DNA of 64,000 nt from Jannaschia rubra (GTDB taxonomy: Bacteria; Pseudomonadota; Alphaproteobacteria; Rhodobacterales; Rhodobacteraceae), in NCBI RefSeq assembly GCF_001403735.1, contig NZ_CXPG01000025.1, positions 1 to 64,000 of the forward strand, read 5' to 3'. How positions within the stretch are numbered: the stretch's first letter is position 1; every line of letters begins with the position of its first letter. Position numbers and translations under genes: made by a program. Below are positions 15,888-24,567 of the stretch, in pieces. The notes under the pieces are model-generated. The model was given only the letters and a program-made list of their open reading frames with translations, had not been told where the DNA came from and did no database searches.

Positions 15888-17056
15888 CGAACGCACGGAT
15901 GGTCGGCTGGGCCCACAGCCGTTTCGGAAAATCGGCCGCGCCGGACACCGAGGCCTTGATGGCCGAGGTCATGGGCCCCGCGCTCGACCACGCGGGGGTC
16001 CCGGCGGGGGACGTCGACGCGATCTTCGTGGGCTGCATGAACAACGGCTTCTCCAAGCAGGATTTCGTGGGCGCGCTCGCGGGGATGGCCATGCCGGAGC
16101 TGGCCCGCGTGCCCGCCACGCGGCTGGAGAACGCCTGCGCCACGGGGTCGGCCGCGCTCTATGCCGCCATCGACTTCATCGAGGCGGGGCGCGGCGACGT
16201 GGCGCTGGTGGTCGGTGTCGAGAAGATGACCGCCCTGCCCACGGTCGAGGTGGGCGACATCCTGCTCGGCGCCAGCTACCGCTCGGAGGAGGCGGAGGTG
16301 GAAGGGGGCTTCGCGGGGCTGTTCGGCCAGATCGCGCAGGGCTACTTCCAGAAGCACGGCGACCAGTCCGACGCGCTGGCGATGATCGCCGCCAAGAACC
16401 ACGCGAACGGTGTCCACAACCCTTACGCGCACATGCAGAAGGCCTTCACCTTCGAGCAGTGCAACACCGTCAGCGACCGCAACCCCTATGTCGCGCCGCC
16501 GCTGCGACGGACCGACTGTTCGCTGGTGTCCGACGGGGCGGCGGCCATCGTGGTGGCGTCGGAGCGGGCGGCGAAGGGCCTCGCGCGCGGCGTGGGGTTC
16601 CGCGCGCGGACGCAGGCCAACGACGTGCTGGCGCTGTCCAAGCGCGATCCGGCGGCCTTCGACGGGGCGCGGCGGGCCTGGGCCGGGTCGCTGGACGCGG
16701 CGGGGCTGACGCTCGACGACCTGCACTTCGTCGAAACCCACGACTGCTTCACCATCGCGGAGCTGATCGAATACGAGGCCATGGGGCTGGCCCCCCGCGG
16801 GCGCGGCGCCGACGTCATCCGAGACGGCACCACCACGCGCGACGGCCGCTTGCCGGTGAACCTGTCGGGGGGGCTGAAATCCAAGGGCCACCCCATCGGC
16901 GCGACGGGCGTGTCGATGCACGTCATGGCGGCGATGCAACTCGCCGGCGAGGCGCCCGAGGGGATGCAGGCCGCGCGCGCCGAGATCGGCGGCGTGTTCA
17001 ACATGGGCGGCGCGTCGGTGGCCAACTACTGCTCGATCCTGGAGCGCGTGCAGTGA
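15884..17056 (+). CDS. Thiolase-family protein (SCP2-like acetyl-CoA acetyltransferase type)
   Basis: A 390-aa thiolase-fold enzyme. The nucleophilic cysteine is in RLENACATGSAALYAAIDFI (near residue 86), FVETHDCFTIAELIEYEAMGL is the SCP2-type loop with a catalytic histidine position, and SKGHPIGATGVSMH is the GHP motif. The last classical motif, CxG, is missing: the sequence there is GGVFNMGGASVANYCSILE. The family ranges from degradative thiolases to condensing enzymes. Here, after an acyl-CoA ligase and SDR partner, thiolytic cleavage of a 3-ketoacyl-CoA is the natural guess, with the missing cysteine as a caution. It starts at an ATGA overlap with iclR. Confidence 0.82.
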   Translation: MTNARMVGWAHSRFGKSAAPDTEALMAEVMGPALDHAGVPAGDVDAIFVGCMNNGFSKQDFVGALAGMAMPELARVPATRLENACATGSAALYAAIDFIEAGRGDVALVVGVEKMTALPTVEVGDILLGASYRSEEAEVEGGFAGLFGQIAQGYFQKHGDQSDALAMIAAKNHANGVHNPYAHMQKAFTFEQCNTVSDRNPYVAPPLRRTDCSLVSDGAAAIVVASERAAKGLARGVGFRARTQANDVLALSKRDPAAFDGARRAWAGSLDAAGLTLDDLHFVETHDCFTIAELIEYEAMGLAPRGRGADVIRDGTTTRDGRLPVNLSGGLKSKGHPIGATGVSMHVMAAMQLAGEAPEGMQAARAEIGGVFNMGGASVANYCSILERVQ

Positions 17057-18660
17057 ACCGGGGGGCGGGGACGCCCGACCCGAAAGGCGGGATCGCGCCG
17101 CAAACGGTGCGGGTGGCGAACCTCGCCCATTTCCTGACGCGCAATGCCCGCCGGCTGGGCGGTGCGCCCGCGATCATCCGCGGCGACCGGGTGTGGACCT
17201 GGGGCCAGATGGACGCGCGGGTCTCGGCGCTGGCCGCGGGGCTGCGGGAGATGGGGGTCGGGAAAGGCGACCGCATCCTGATCCAGGCCCGCAACTCGCA
17301 CCAGATGTTCGAGAGCATGATCGCCGCCTTCCGCCTCGGCGCGGTCTGGGTGCCCGCCAACTTCCGCCAGAGCCCGGAGGAGGTGGCCTGGCTTGCCCGC
17401 TCCTCCGGCGCGTCGCTGATGATCTGCGACGCGGAGTTCGCGGGCCATGCCGCCGCCTGCGACAGCGTTGCGCGCCATCTGACCATCGGCGGCGGCGCGG
17501 ATGGCTTCGATGCGCTGGTCGACCGCCACATGGGCACCCATGTCCCGCCCGCCGACGTGGGCCGCGACGACCCCTGCTGGTTCTTCTTCACCTCGGGCAC
17601 CACGGGGCGGCCCAAGGCGGCGGTGCTGACGCATGGGCAGCTCACCTTCGTGCTGCTCAACCATCTGCACGACCTGATGCCCGGCATGACGCCCGCCGAC
17701 CGCTCGCTGTGTGTCGCGCCCCTGTCGCATGGGGCGGGCATCCATCAGCTCGTGCAGCTTGCCGCGGGGGTGCCCACGATCCTGCTGCCCGACGCCGCCT
17801 TCGACCCCGACGTGGTCTGGCGGCTGGTGGCGGAACACCGCGTCACCAACATGTTCACCGTGCCCACCATCGTGAAGATGCTGGTCGAACACCCCTCGGT
17901 CGACCGCCACGACCACTCCTCGCTGCGCCATGTCATCTATGCGGGCGCGCCGATGTACCGCGCCGACCAACGCCGCGCGCTCGACAAGCTGGGGCCGGTG
18001 CTGGTGCAGTATTTCGGACTGGGCGAGGTGACGGGCAACATCACCGTCCTGCCGCCGTCGGAGCACGACGTCGACGACGACCGGATGCGCGTCGGCTCCT
18101 GCGGGTATGAGCGGACGGGGATGCACGTGCAGATCCAGGACGGGACGGGCGCGGAGGTTCCGGCGGGCACCACGGGCGAGATCTGCGTGGCGGGGCCTGC
18201 GGTCTTCGCGGGCTACCACGACAACCCGGAGGCCAACGCCAAGGCGTTCCGCGACGGATGGTTCCGCACCGGCGACCTGGGGCACATGGACGGCGAGGGC
18301 TTCGTCTACATCACCGGGCGCGAGTCGGACATGTTCATCTCGGGCGGGTCCAACGTCTATCCGCGCGAGATCGAGGAGAAGCTGCTCGACTATCCCGGCG
18401 TGGCCGAAGCGGCGGTGCTGGGCGTGCCGGACGCGAAATGGGGCGAGGTGGGCCTTGCCGTCTGCGTGGCCGAACCGGGGCAGGCGCCCGATGCGGAGGC
18501 GATCCGCGCGTTCCTGAAGGGCCGGATGAGCGGCTACAAGGTGCCCGCGCGGATCCTGTTCCTCGACGCGATGCCCAAGTCGGGATACGGCAAGATCACC
18601 AAGAAGATCATCCGCGAGACCCTGCGGGAGCGCGGCCTCCTGTCGTCCGAGACGGCATGA
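17053..18660 (+). CDS. AMP-forming acyl-CoA synthetase/ligase
   Basis: A 535-aa ANL-superfamily enzyme activating a carboxylic acid to its CoA thioester with ATP. The P-loop is FFFTSGTTGRPKAAVLTH (about residue 178), the A5 region is QYFGLGEVTGNITV in place of the usual YGxTE, A7 is RTGDLGHMDGEGFVYITGRESDMFISGG, and A10 with the catalytic lysine is SGYGKITKK near the end. The GTG at 17053 overlaps the thiolase stop. Similar enzymes activate medium-chain, aromatic or dicarboxylic acids. In this operon it would act on the acid brought in by TRAP cassette 2. Confidence 0.88.
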   Translation: MNRGAGTPDPKGGIAPQTVRVANLAHFLTRNARRLGGAPAIIRGDRVWTWGQMDARVSALAAGLREMGVGKGDRILIQARNSHQMFESMIAAFRLGAVWVPANFRQSPEEVAWLARSSGASLMICDAEFAGHAAACDSVARHLTIGGGADGFDALVDRHMGTHVPPADVGRDDPCWFFFTSGTTGRPKAAVLTHGQLTFVLLNHLHDLMPGMTPADRSLCVAPLSHGAGIHQLVQLAAGVPTILLPDAAFDPDVVWRLVAEHRVTNMFTVPTIVKMLVEHPSVDRHDHSSLRHVIYAGAPMYRADQRRALDKLGPVLVQYFGLGEVTGNITVLPPSEHDVDDDRMRVGSCGYERTGMHVQIQDGTGAEVPAGTTGEICVAGPAVFAGYHDNPEANAKAFRDGWFRTGDLGHMDGEGFVYITGRESDMFISGGSNVYPREIEEKLLDYPGVAEAAVLGVPDAKWGEVGLAVCVAEPGQAPDAEAIRAFLKGRMSGYKVPARILFLDAMPKSGYGKITKKIIRETLRERGLLSSETA

Positions 18661-19508
18661 GCGCCAACCCTCCCCTGATCCACCCCGGCCCCGCGGCGCC
18701 CGAGCGTCACGCGGCCGTGCCCACGCGCGCGGCCCTGTTCGACGTGACGCTGGCCCCCGGTGATTGCGTGGAACGGGCGATCCTCGACGCCTTTGCCGCG
18801 CAAGGTTTCGTCTCGGGCTGGGTGCGGATGGACGGGCTGATCTGCGATCCGCTGCGCTACGTCCTGCCCGCGCCCTCGCCCACGCCCGACCGGCTGGCGT
18901 GGTACAGCGGGACGCAAGCGCCCGATGGCCCGGCCCGGACGGTGCAGGGCTACATGTCCGTGGGCCGGCGCGACGGGGCGGCCGACACCCATTGCCACGC
19001 GCTTTGGCGGCTGTCGGACGGCGGCACCGCCCTCGGGCACCTGCTGGCGGGCGAGAGCCGCGCCGCCCGCCCCGCGACGCTGCGCGCCATGGGCTTCCAC
19101 GACGCGCGGTTCGAGCGGCGCGCGGACCCCGAGACGCGCTTCGACCTGTTCGCCGCCACGGGCACCCCGTCGGACCGGCCCGATGCCGTGGCCGTGACCC
19201 TGCGCCCGAACGAAAGCCTGGCGGGCACCTGCCGTGCCATCTGCGCGGGCCTGGGCATCGCCGGCGCGGACATCGTGGGACTGGGCAGCCTGAACGGCGC
19301 GGTCTTCGCCGACGGTGCCCGGATGCGCTCGCCCATCAGCGAGTTCCTCGTCCGGCAGGGGCGGATCGACGGGGAGGAGGTGACGCTCGACCTCGGCGTG
19401 GTGGATGCGGAGGGCAACCGCTTCGACGGCCCGGTCGACCCCGGTTGCGCGGCGGTCTCGGTCACGGCGGAACTGGTGATCCTGCCTGGTAGGGAGGCGA
19501 AACGATGA
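18657..19508 (+). CDS. Tandem PCC/DUF296-domain protein
   Basis: A 283-aa soluble protein with two PCC (plants and prokaryotes conserved, DUF296) halves. The first spans about residues 28-130: FDVTLAPGDCVERAILDAFAAQGFVSGWVRMDG, then DTHCHALWRLSDGGTALGHLLAGE, which keeps the histidine-rich strand and G-H-L turn of the family. The second is about 175-280: VTLRPNESLAGTCRAICAGLGIAGADIVGLGSLNG. Bacterial PCC proteins are of unknown enzymatic role. Its place between an acyl-CoA ligase and an SDR, with four-base overlaps on both sides, argues for a step in the same catabolic route. Confidence 0.7.
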   Translation: MSANPPLIHPGPAAPERHAAVPTRAALFDVTLAPGDCVERAILDAFAAQGFVSGWVRMDGLICDPLRYVLPAPSPTPDRLAWYSGTQAPDGPARTVQGYMSVGRRDGAADTHCHALWRLSDGGTALGHLLAGESRAARPATLRAMGFHDARFERRADPETRFDLFAATGTPSDRPDAVAVTLRPNESLAGTCRAICAGLGIAGADIVGLGSLNGAVFADGARMRSPISEFLVRQGRIDGEEVTLDLGVVDAEGNRFDGPVDPGCAAVSVTAELVILPGREAKR

Positions 19509-20278
19509 CCGACACGCGATGCGTTCTGATCACGGGCGGGGCTTCGGGCATCGGCCTCGCCATCGCCCGCGCCGCGCTGGCCGAAGGGTGGTCGGTCGCC
19601 CTGCTCGACCGGGACGAGGGCAACCTGAAGGCCGCGCGCGACGGGCTGGACGCGCCGGACCGGGTCGAGACCCTCGCCTGTTCCGTCACCGACGAGGCGG
19701 GCGTCGCGGCCGCCGTCGCGCTGTGCGAGGACCGGCTGGGCCCGCTGTCCGGACTGGTGAACTCCGCCGGGATCGGCCTCGACGCGCAGGCGCTGGATAC
19801 CGAGGTCGACGACTTCCGCCGCGTGCTGGAGGTCAACCTGATCGGAACCTTCATCGCCGCCCGCACCGTCGCCGCGCGCATGGTCGACCGCGGGCGGGGC
19901 GCCATCGTCAACATCGCCTCGGTGTCGGGCATGGTGGGCAACGTCGGGCGCACGGCCTACGGGGCATCCAAGGGCGGGATCGTGACCATGACCAAGGTGA
20001 TGGCCGTGGAACTGGCCCCCTTCGGCGTGCGGTCCAACGCCGTGGCCCCCGGCCCGGTCGAGACGCCGCTGGTCAGCGACATGCACACCGAAGCCATGCG
20101 CCGCTCCTGGGCCGAGACCATCCCCCAGGCCCGCTACGGCACGCCGGAGGAAATCGCGCAGGCGGCGCTGTTCCTTCTCGACGACGCGCGGTCGGGCTAT
20201 GTCACGGGGCAGGTGCTGGCGGTGGACGGCGGCTTCACGACCTCGGGCATCCTGCGCGGCGTCGCGCGACAGGGCTGA
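19505..20278 (+). CDS. Short-chain dehydrogenase/reductase
   Basis: A 257-aa classical SDR. The cofactor motif is TGGASGIGLAIA (residues 11-22), the NAG-type motif is NSAGIG, and the catalytic set is the serine in IASVSGMVG and YGASKGG. Aspartate in LLDRDEG after the second strand favours NAD over NADP. It is the last gene of the iclR operon and probably oxidises a hydroxyacyl intermediate before thiolysis. The C-terminal GQVLAVDGGFTTSG is typical. Confidence 0.87.
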   Translation: MTDTRCVLITGGASGIGLAIARAALAEGWSVALLDRDEGNLKAARDGLDAPDRVETLACSVTDEAGVAAAVALCEDRLGPLSGLVNSAGIGLDAQALDTEVDDFRRVLEVNLIGTFIAARTVAARMVDRGRGAIVNIASVSGMVGNVGRTAYGASKGGIVTMTKVMAVELAPFGVRSNAVAPGPVETPLVSDMHTEAMRRSWAETIPQARYGTPEEIAQAALFLLDDARSGYVTGQVLAVDGGFTTSGILRGVARQG

Positions 20279-20767
20279 GGCCAGGCGCCGTGCATGACGG
20301 TCCGGTTCAGCGAGGCCCGAACCTTCGTCAATCTTCCCGGTCGCGAGCGTCGACAGACTTTCGCGCGCCCGTCCGAAAGGTCGAAGTGAACCTGAGAGGG
20401 ATGACAGAACCGGCGAAAAGGGGTTCGTTCAGCTGATCCGGGCTTCCGATACCGACGAGGAGATCGCGGCTGAGGGCGACCCGTCGGAGATGTGGATGAA
20501 GCTGTCGAGCAAGGAGAAGAAGCTCAAGGACATCTTCATGGCAATTGGCCTCTTCGCAGTCTCCAGCACCTTCGCCGATATGAGCGGATACGGTGCGCCG
20601 CAGCTTGGTGGTATGCCGCTCGTCTTGGACCATGGTGACATCGCGGTCACAGCCTCCGTTCGCGACGGCCCCGACCTCGGGATGGACCCGACCCTGACGC
20701 CGATGGCAACGAGGTCGGGCTTGCCGACCACGCAGCGACCTGCGCCGCAGCCATCATCGCCGGGTGG
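20279..20767. other. 489 bases without a convincing gene; possible gene relic
   Basis: No recognised gene lies between the SDR and the toxin gene. On the plus strand a frame running through 20433-20640 reads like protein (DTDEEIAAEGDPSEMWMKL then SSKEKKLKDIFMAIGLFAVS) with charged and hydrophobic alternation. It has no good start or ribosome site and continues antisense into the toxin gene. G+C is lower than in neighbouring operons. I read it as a possible decayed or transferred fragment next to the toxin-antitoxin pair; I do not recognise a family. Confidence 0.3.
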
Positions 20768-21181
20768 CTATGGGTCGTGGGCCGCGGGGTCGAGGGTGCG
20801 GACGCCCGTGGGTGCGTGGTGGCGGATGTTGCGCGTCACCACGGTCAGGTCGCGGGCGAGCGCCGTCGCCGCGATCATCAGGTCGGCCGAGCCGTTGCCG
20901 ATGCGCGCCGACAGGCGGCCCCAGATCTCCGCCTCCGCCAGGCCGAAGGGCAGGACGCGCGCGGCGTAGTCGCGTTGCAGCGTGTCGTGCCAGGCCTCCA
21001 GGTCGGCGGCGAAGCGGGGGTCGCGGGGGCGTTGCAACTCGATCCCGCGAGCGATCTCGCCCATCGTCACCGCGCTCAGCCAAAGCTGGTCGTCGGCCAC
21101 GCCGTCGAGCCATCGCGCCACGGCAGGCACGCGCGCGGGACGCCGCAGCAGCGACAGCACGTCGGTGTCGATCAGATACAC
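20768..21181 (-). CDS. PIN-domain ribonuclease toxin (VapC/FitB type)
   Basis: A 137-aa PIN protein. The acidic residues expected for metal-dependent RNA cleavage are present: D5 and D7 in MYLIDTDVLSLL, E in SAVTMGEIARGIEL, D in NGSADLMIAATALA, and the terminal VVTRNIRHH carries the usual T-x-N. The GTG start at 21181 directly abuts the antitoxin stop (TAG-GTG), so translation is coupled. The sequence ends near an A+T-poorer stretch bordering the relic region. It should be kept inactive by the upstream antitoxin. Confidence 0.88.
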   Translation of the reverse strand: MYLIDTDVLSLLRRPARVPAVARWLDGVADDQLWLSAVTMGEIARGIELQRPRDPRFAADLEAWHDTLQRDYAARVLPFGLAEAEIWGRLSARIGNGSADLMIAATALARDLTVVTRNIRHHAPTGVRTLDPAAHDP

Positions 21182-21424
21182 CTAGAGATCGCGGGGCAGG
21201 GCGGTCGCGCGGGGGAACGGGTCGTCGTCGGCACCCTGGGGCAGGGCGGCGAGATGCGCGCGCAGGCCCGCGGCGCGGGCGCGCTCCATCGTCTGATCCC
21301 ATTCGGCGGCATCGACCACGACGACCACGGGCTTGCCGCGCCGCGTCACGCGCTGCGGCTTGCCGGCGAGCGCGGCCTCCACGACGGCGCTGAACCGCGC
21401 CTTGGCATCCTGCAGGGCCCACAT
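21182..21424 (-). CDS. Phd/YefM-family antitoxin
   Basis: An 80-aa antitoxin. MWALQDAKARFSAVVEAALAGKPQRVTRRGKPVVVVV is the Phd/YefM DNA-binding and dimer fold: the ALQDAKARFS start, then the T-R-R-G-K-P-V-V-V-V strand. The C-terminal half, which would wrap the PIN toxin, is short and ends in ATALPRDL. GGGGAGG precedes the ATG at proper spacing. It comes first in the operon, followed with no gap by the toxin. The palindromes upstream are its likely binding site for autoregulation. Confidence 0.87.
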   Translation of the reverse strand: MWALQDAKARFSAVVEAALAGKPQRVTRRGKPVVVVVDAAEWDQTMERARAAGLRAHLAALPQGADDDPFPRATALPRDL

Positions 21425-21440
21425 GGCGGCCTCCCCTTTG

Positions 21441-21464
21441 CTGACCAGCTATCTGGTCAGATAG
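21441..21464. promoter_or_regulatory. Nested palindromic operator of the toxin-antitoxin operon
   Basis: Two palindromes share one arm. CTGACCAG (21441-21448) and CTGGTCAG (21453-21460) flank CTAT, while CTATCTG (21449-21455) and CAGATAG (21458-21464) flank GT. They lie just 17 bases upstream of the antitoxin start, where Phd-type antitoxins bind to repress their own operon. Confidence 0.65.
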
Positions 21465-21496
21465 GGCATCGGGGCGCGCGCGGCAAGGCCCGGCGG

Positions 21497-23122
21497 TCAG
21501 ACGCCATGCGCCTCGCGGGCAACGGATTGCAGGCGGGTGAAGATGTCGAACCGCCGCGCGTGGCGCCGGGCGGTCTCGCCGCCGGTGGGTGGATGCACCC
21601 GCCCGAAGGTCGTCATCGCCTGCATCGCGGCGGAAATGTCGGGGAACAGCCCGCCGCCCACCGCGCCCAGGATGGCGGAGCCGAGCAGCACCGGCTCCTC
21701 CGTTCCCGCCGTCGCCACCTCGACATTCGCGGCATCGGCCAGCAGCTGCCGCACCAGCGGATGCCGCCCGGCGCCCCCGCTGAGGACGACGCGGGCGACG
21801 TCGATGCCGCGATCCGCCTGCGCGCCGAGGATCTGGCGCAGCCCGTAGCCGATGCCGCAGAGCCCCGCGACATACTGCGCCAGCAGGTCGTCCAGCCCGT
21901 CGCGCATCCCGATGCCGGCGATCACCGCCCGGGTGTCGGGGTCGGCGTGGGGCGCGCGGTTTCCCAGCACCTCGGGCACGATGTGGCGGCCTGTGGCGAG
22001 CGTCAGGGCCTCCGCCGCGCCGCCCCGCCCGGCGCATTGCCCGGCCAGCCAGGCGGGCAGGGACAGGCCCGCCGCGCGCGCCTCGGCCGTCGCATCGGGC
22101 GCATGGGGGTGGAAGGTCAGCAGACGGTCGATGGCCGCGCCGGCCGCCGACTGCCCGCCTTCGTTGAGCCATTTGCCCGGCACCATGGCCGACAGGTACG
22201 GCCCCCAGACACCGGGCACGAAGACCGGCTCCGCCGTCGTCGTCATGGTGCAGGAGGAGGTGCCGAAGACATAGGCAAGGTTCGCCTCCGCCCCGCCTCC
22301 ACCCCGTGCGCCCACCGTGCCGACGCCGCCCGCATGGGCGTCGATCAGCCCCGCGCCGACGGGCGTGCCGGGCCGCAGCCCGAGGTCGGCGGCGGCGGCA
22401 TCGGTCAGGCCCCGCGCCAGCGCCGTGCCGGGCGCCACGATCTCGGTCCCGATGCGGGCGAAGCCTTCACGGGCCAAAGCGCCCAGCCCGATGGCGTGGA
22501 AATAGCTTTCGTCCCAGCGGTCCTCATGCGCGAGATAGGTCCACTTGCAGGTGACGGTGCAGCTCGACCGCGCAAGGCTTCCGGTGGCACGCCAGCCCAG
22601 CCAGTCGGTCATGTCGAAGAACTGCCACGCGGCCGCGAAGGTGTCGGGCCGGTTCTCGGCCAGCCAGAGGAGCTTGGGCGTCTGCATCTCGGGCGACATG
22701 CGCCCGCCGACGTAGTCGAGCACCCGGTGCCGCCCCGCGTTGATCCGCCGCGTCTGGTCGAGTGCGCGATGGTCCATCCAGACGATGACGTCGCGGTCGG
22801 GCCGGTCCGCGTCGCCCACCGCCAGGGGCGCGCCGTCCGGCCCCAGCACCACGAGCGAGCAGGTCGCGTCGAAGCCCATGCCGCCGATCCGCTCCGACCC
22901 CACGCCGGAAGCCGCGACCGCGCCCTGCACGGCGTGGCAGACGGCGGCCCAGATGTCGGTGCTCGACTGCTCGATCCGGCCGTCCGGGGCGCGGTGCAAG
23001 TCGATGGGGGCGGCGTCGGTGCCGGTCAGCTGGCCCTTGGCGTCGAAGACGCCCGCCCGGGCGCTGCCGGTGCCCACGTCGACCCCGATCAGATGGTCCG
23101 CGATCCTGTCGTCCGGTTCCAT
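21497..23122 (-). CDS. FGGY-family carbohydrate kinase, probable D-ribulokinase
   Basis: A 541-aa sugar kinase of the pentulose-kinase subgroup. LIGVDVGTGSARAGVFDAKG is the phosphate-1 motif, GRIEQSSTDIWAAV the following helix, WMDHRAL the sugar-binding loop, GLIDAHAGGVGTVGA the catalytic-aspartate region, and VVLSGGAGRHPLVRQLLADA the C-terminal FGGY adenosine region. It would phosphorylate D-ribulose, the product of the ribitol dehydrogenase encoded ten bases upstream in the same operon. Other pentuloses such as D-xylulose cannot be excluded. The start is ATG 23122 after AAGGG. Confidence 0.83.
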   Translation of the reverse strand: MEPDDRIADHLIGVDVGTGSARAGVFDAKGQLTGTDAAPIDLHRAPDGRIEQSSTDIWAAVCHAVQGAVAASGVGSERIGGMGFDATCSLVVLGPDGAPLAVGDADRPDRDVIVWMDHRALDQTRRINAGRHRVLDYVGGRMSPEMQTPKLLWLAENRPDTFAAAWQFFDMTDWLGWRATGSLARSSCTVTCKWTYLAHEDRWDESYFHAIGLGALAREGFARIGTEIVAPGTALARGLTDAAAADLGLRPGTPVGAGLIDAHAGGVGTVGARGGGGAEANLAYVFGTSSCTMTTTAEPVFVPGVWGPYLSAMVPGKWLNEGGQSAAGAAIDRLLTFHPHAPDATAEARAAGLSLPAWLAGQCAGRGGAAEALTLATGRHIVPEVLGNRAPHADPDTRAVIAGIGMRDGLDDLLAQYVAGLCGIGYGLRQILGAQADRGIDVARVVLSGGAGRHPLVRQLLADAANVEVATAGTEEPVLLGSAILGAVGGGLFPDISAAMQAMTTFGRVHPPTGGETARRHARRFDIFTRLQSVAREAHGV

Positions 23123-23131
23123 TGCAAGCCC

Positions 23132-23860
23132 TTACAGATCGACGGTGTTGGGAAGGATGACAAGATCGCGCACCACGACGTTGCGCGGCCGGGTCAGCAT
23201 GAAAAGGACGCATTCCGCCACTTCTCGCGCCTCCATCAGCGAGCCGTTGGCGAGCGCCTCCTGCTTCTTGGCTGCAGGCCAGTCGTCGATGAGCGCGGTG
23301 ACCACGGGGCCGGGCAGGACCGCGCCCATGCGGATGCCGTGGCCCGAGACCTGACGCCGCGTGGTGTGCAAGAACCCCTGCACCGCGTGTTTGGAGGCCA
23401 CGTAGATCGGCTCCCACGTCACGGGAACCACGCCCGAGATGGAGGAAGTGAAGACGATGTCGCCCGTCCCGCGGTCGATCATGCCGGGCAGGACGGAGCG
23501 GACGCAGCGGAAGGCCGCGTTGACGTTCAGCGTCAGCACCCGGTCCCAGACGTCCGGGTCGCCCTCGGCCACGGGGCCGCCCACATAGGCGCCGGCGTTG
23601 GCGTGCAGGATGTCCACCGGCCCTGCCGCCGCCGTGATGCGCGCGTCGATGTCGGACGCCTGCGCCGGGTCCAGCAGATCCAGGACCACGGGCGCCGCGC
23701 GGTCGCCCATCTCGCGGCAGGCGGCGGTCAGGCGCGCCTCGTCCCGGTCGATCAGCACGACGCTGGCACCCGCCGCGTGCAGGATCCGCGCGCATTCGAG
23801 CCCGATGCCTGAGGCCGCGCCGGTCACGGCGGCCACCTTTCCCTGCAACGCCTGGGTCAT
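23132..23860 (-). CDS. Ribitol 2-dehydrogenase (SDR)
   Basis: A 242-aa SDR that matches, from memory of the family, the Klebsiella RbtD type along its length: [19 protein letters not shown], the unusual [66 protein letters not shown] and the C-terminal [13 protein letters not shown]. It should oxidise ribitol to D-ribulose with NAD. The Y-x3-K pair is YVASK. ATG 23860 overlaps the HAD gene by four bases; AGGGAG lies upstream. With the kinase it forms the classical two-step ribitol pathway. Confidence 0.88.
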   Translation of the reverse strand: MTQALQGKVAAVTGAASGIGLECARILHAAGASVVLIDRDEARLTAACREMGDRAAPVVLDLLDPAQASDIDARITAAAGPVDILHANAGAYVGGPVAEGDPDVWDRVLTLNVNAAFRCVRSVLPGMIDRGTGDIVFTSSISGVVPVTWEPIYVASKHAVQGFLHTTRRQVSGHGIRMGAVLPGPVVTALIDDWPAAKKQEALANGSLMEAREVAECVLFMLTRPRNVVVRDLVILPNTVDL

Positions 23861-24567
23861 CGTGAAGCTCCCTGCATGTGTTGGGCGTCGATCCAGACGC
23901 CGATGGTGTCGAGCCCGCGATGCACCTCGGCGGCCCCCGCGCGCCGCAGCACCTCCGCATGGTCGTCGCGGATGCCCTGCAGGTGGCTGCCGCCGACATA
24001 GCCCAGGGCCGGCATCCCGGCGCGGCGCGCGCCCTCGATGCCATGGGGCGAATCCTCGATCACGAGGCACTGGCGGGGCGCCACGCCCAGCCGTTCGGCG
24101 GCGCGCAGGAAGACATCGGGGGCGGGCTTGCCCTCCGCCACCTCGTCGGCGCTGACGCCGGTGCCCGCGAACCGCGCGGTCAGGTCCACCGCCTCCAGCG
24201 TCATCTCCAGCCGCCGGACGGAGCCGCCGGTGGCGATGCCGTAGCGCATCCCGAGCGCGTCGAGCCGGTCGAGAAGGGCCGGCGCGCCGTCCGAGAGGCG
24301 GAGGTCGGTCGGATAGCTCCGGGCCAGCCGCTCCTCCACCCGCTGCCCGAATTCGGCGGGGCAGGGGCGCCCCAGACGGGCGGCAACATGGGCGCGGATG
24401 CGGTCCATGGAGCGGCCGAGGAAGGACGCGCGGATCTCCTCCGCCGTCGCGTCGGCGATGCCGAGCGCGCGCATCTCGGCCGCGATGGCGCCCAGAACCA
24501 GCGGTTCGCTGTCCACGAGGCAGCCGTCGAGGTCGAAGATCACCGCCCGGATCGCCGCCCCGGTCAT
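23857..24567 (-). CDS. HAD-superfamily sugar phosphatase/mutase-like protein
   Basis: A 236-aa HAD subfamily IA protein. The nucleophile motif is [13 protein letters not shown] (residues 9-21), motif II is IATGGS, motif III K in EGKPAPDVF and motif [19 protein letters not shown]. The cap domain lies between about 22 and 90. Such proteins dephosphorylate sugar phosphates or act as beta-phosphoglucomutases. In a polyol operon it may remove toxic sugar phosphates or serve an unknown branch. It overlaps both neighbours by four bases. Confidence 0.85.
   Translation of the reverse strand: MTGAAIRAVIFDLDGCLVDSEPLVLGAIAAEMRALGIADATAEEIRASFLGRSMDRIRAHVAARLGRPCPAEFGQRVEERLARSYPTDLRLSDGAPALLDRLDALGMRYGIATGGSVRRLEMTLEAVDLTARFAGTGVSADEVAEGKPAPDVFLRAAERLGVAPRQCLVIEDSPHGIEGARRAGMPALGYVGGSHLQGIRDDHAEVLRRAGAAEVHRGLDTIGVWIDAQHMQGASR

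Noticed and set aside
20777-23812. 1011-aa plus-strand open frame opposite the toxin, kinase and ribitol dehydrogenase genes
   Set aside because: Typical antisense shadow of high-GC codons; all recognisable domains are on the minus strand.
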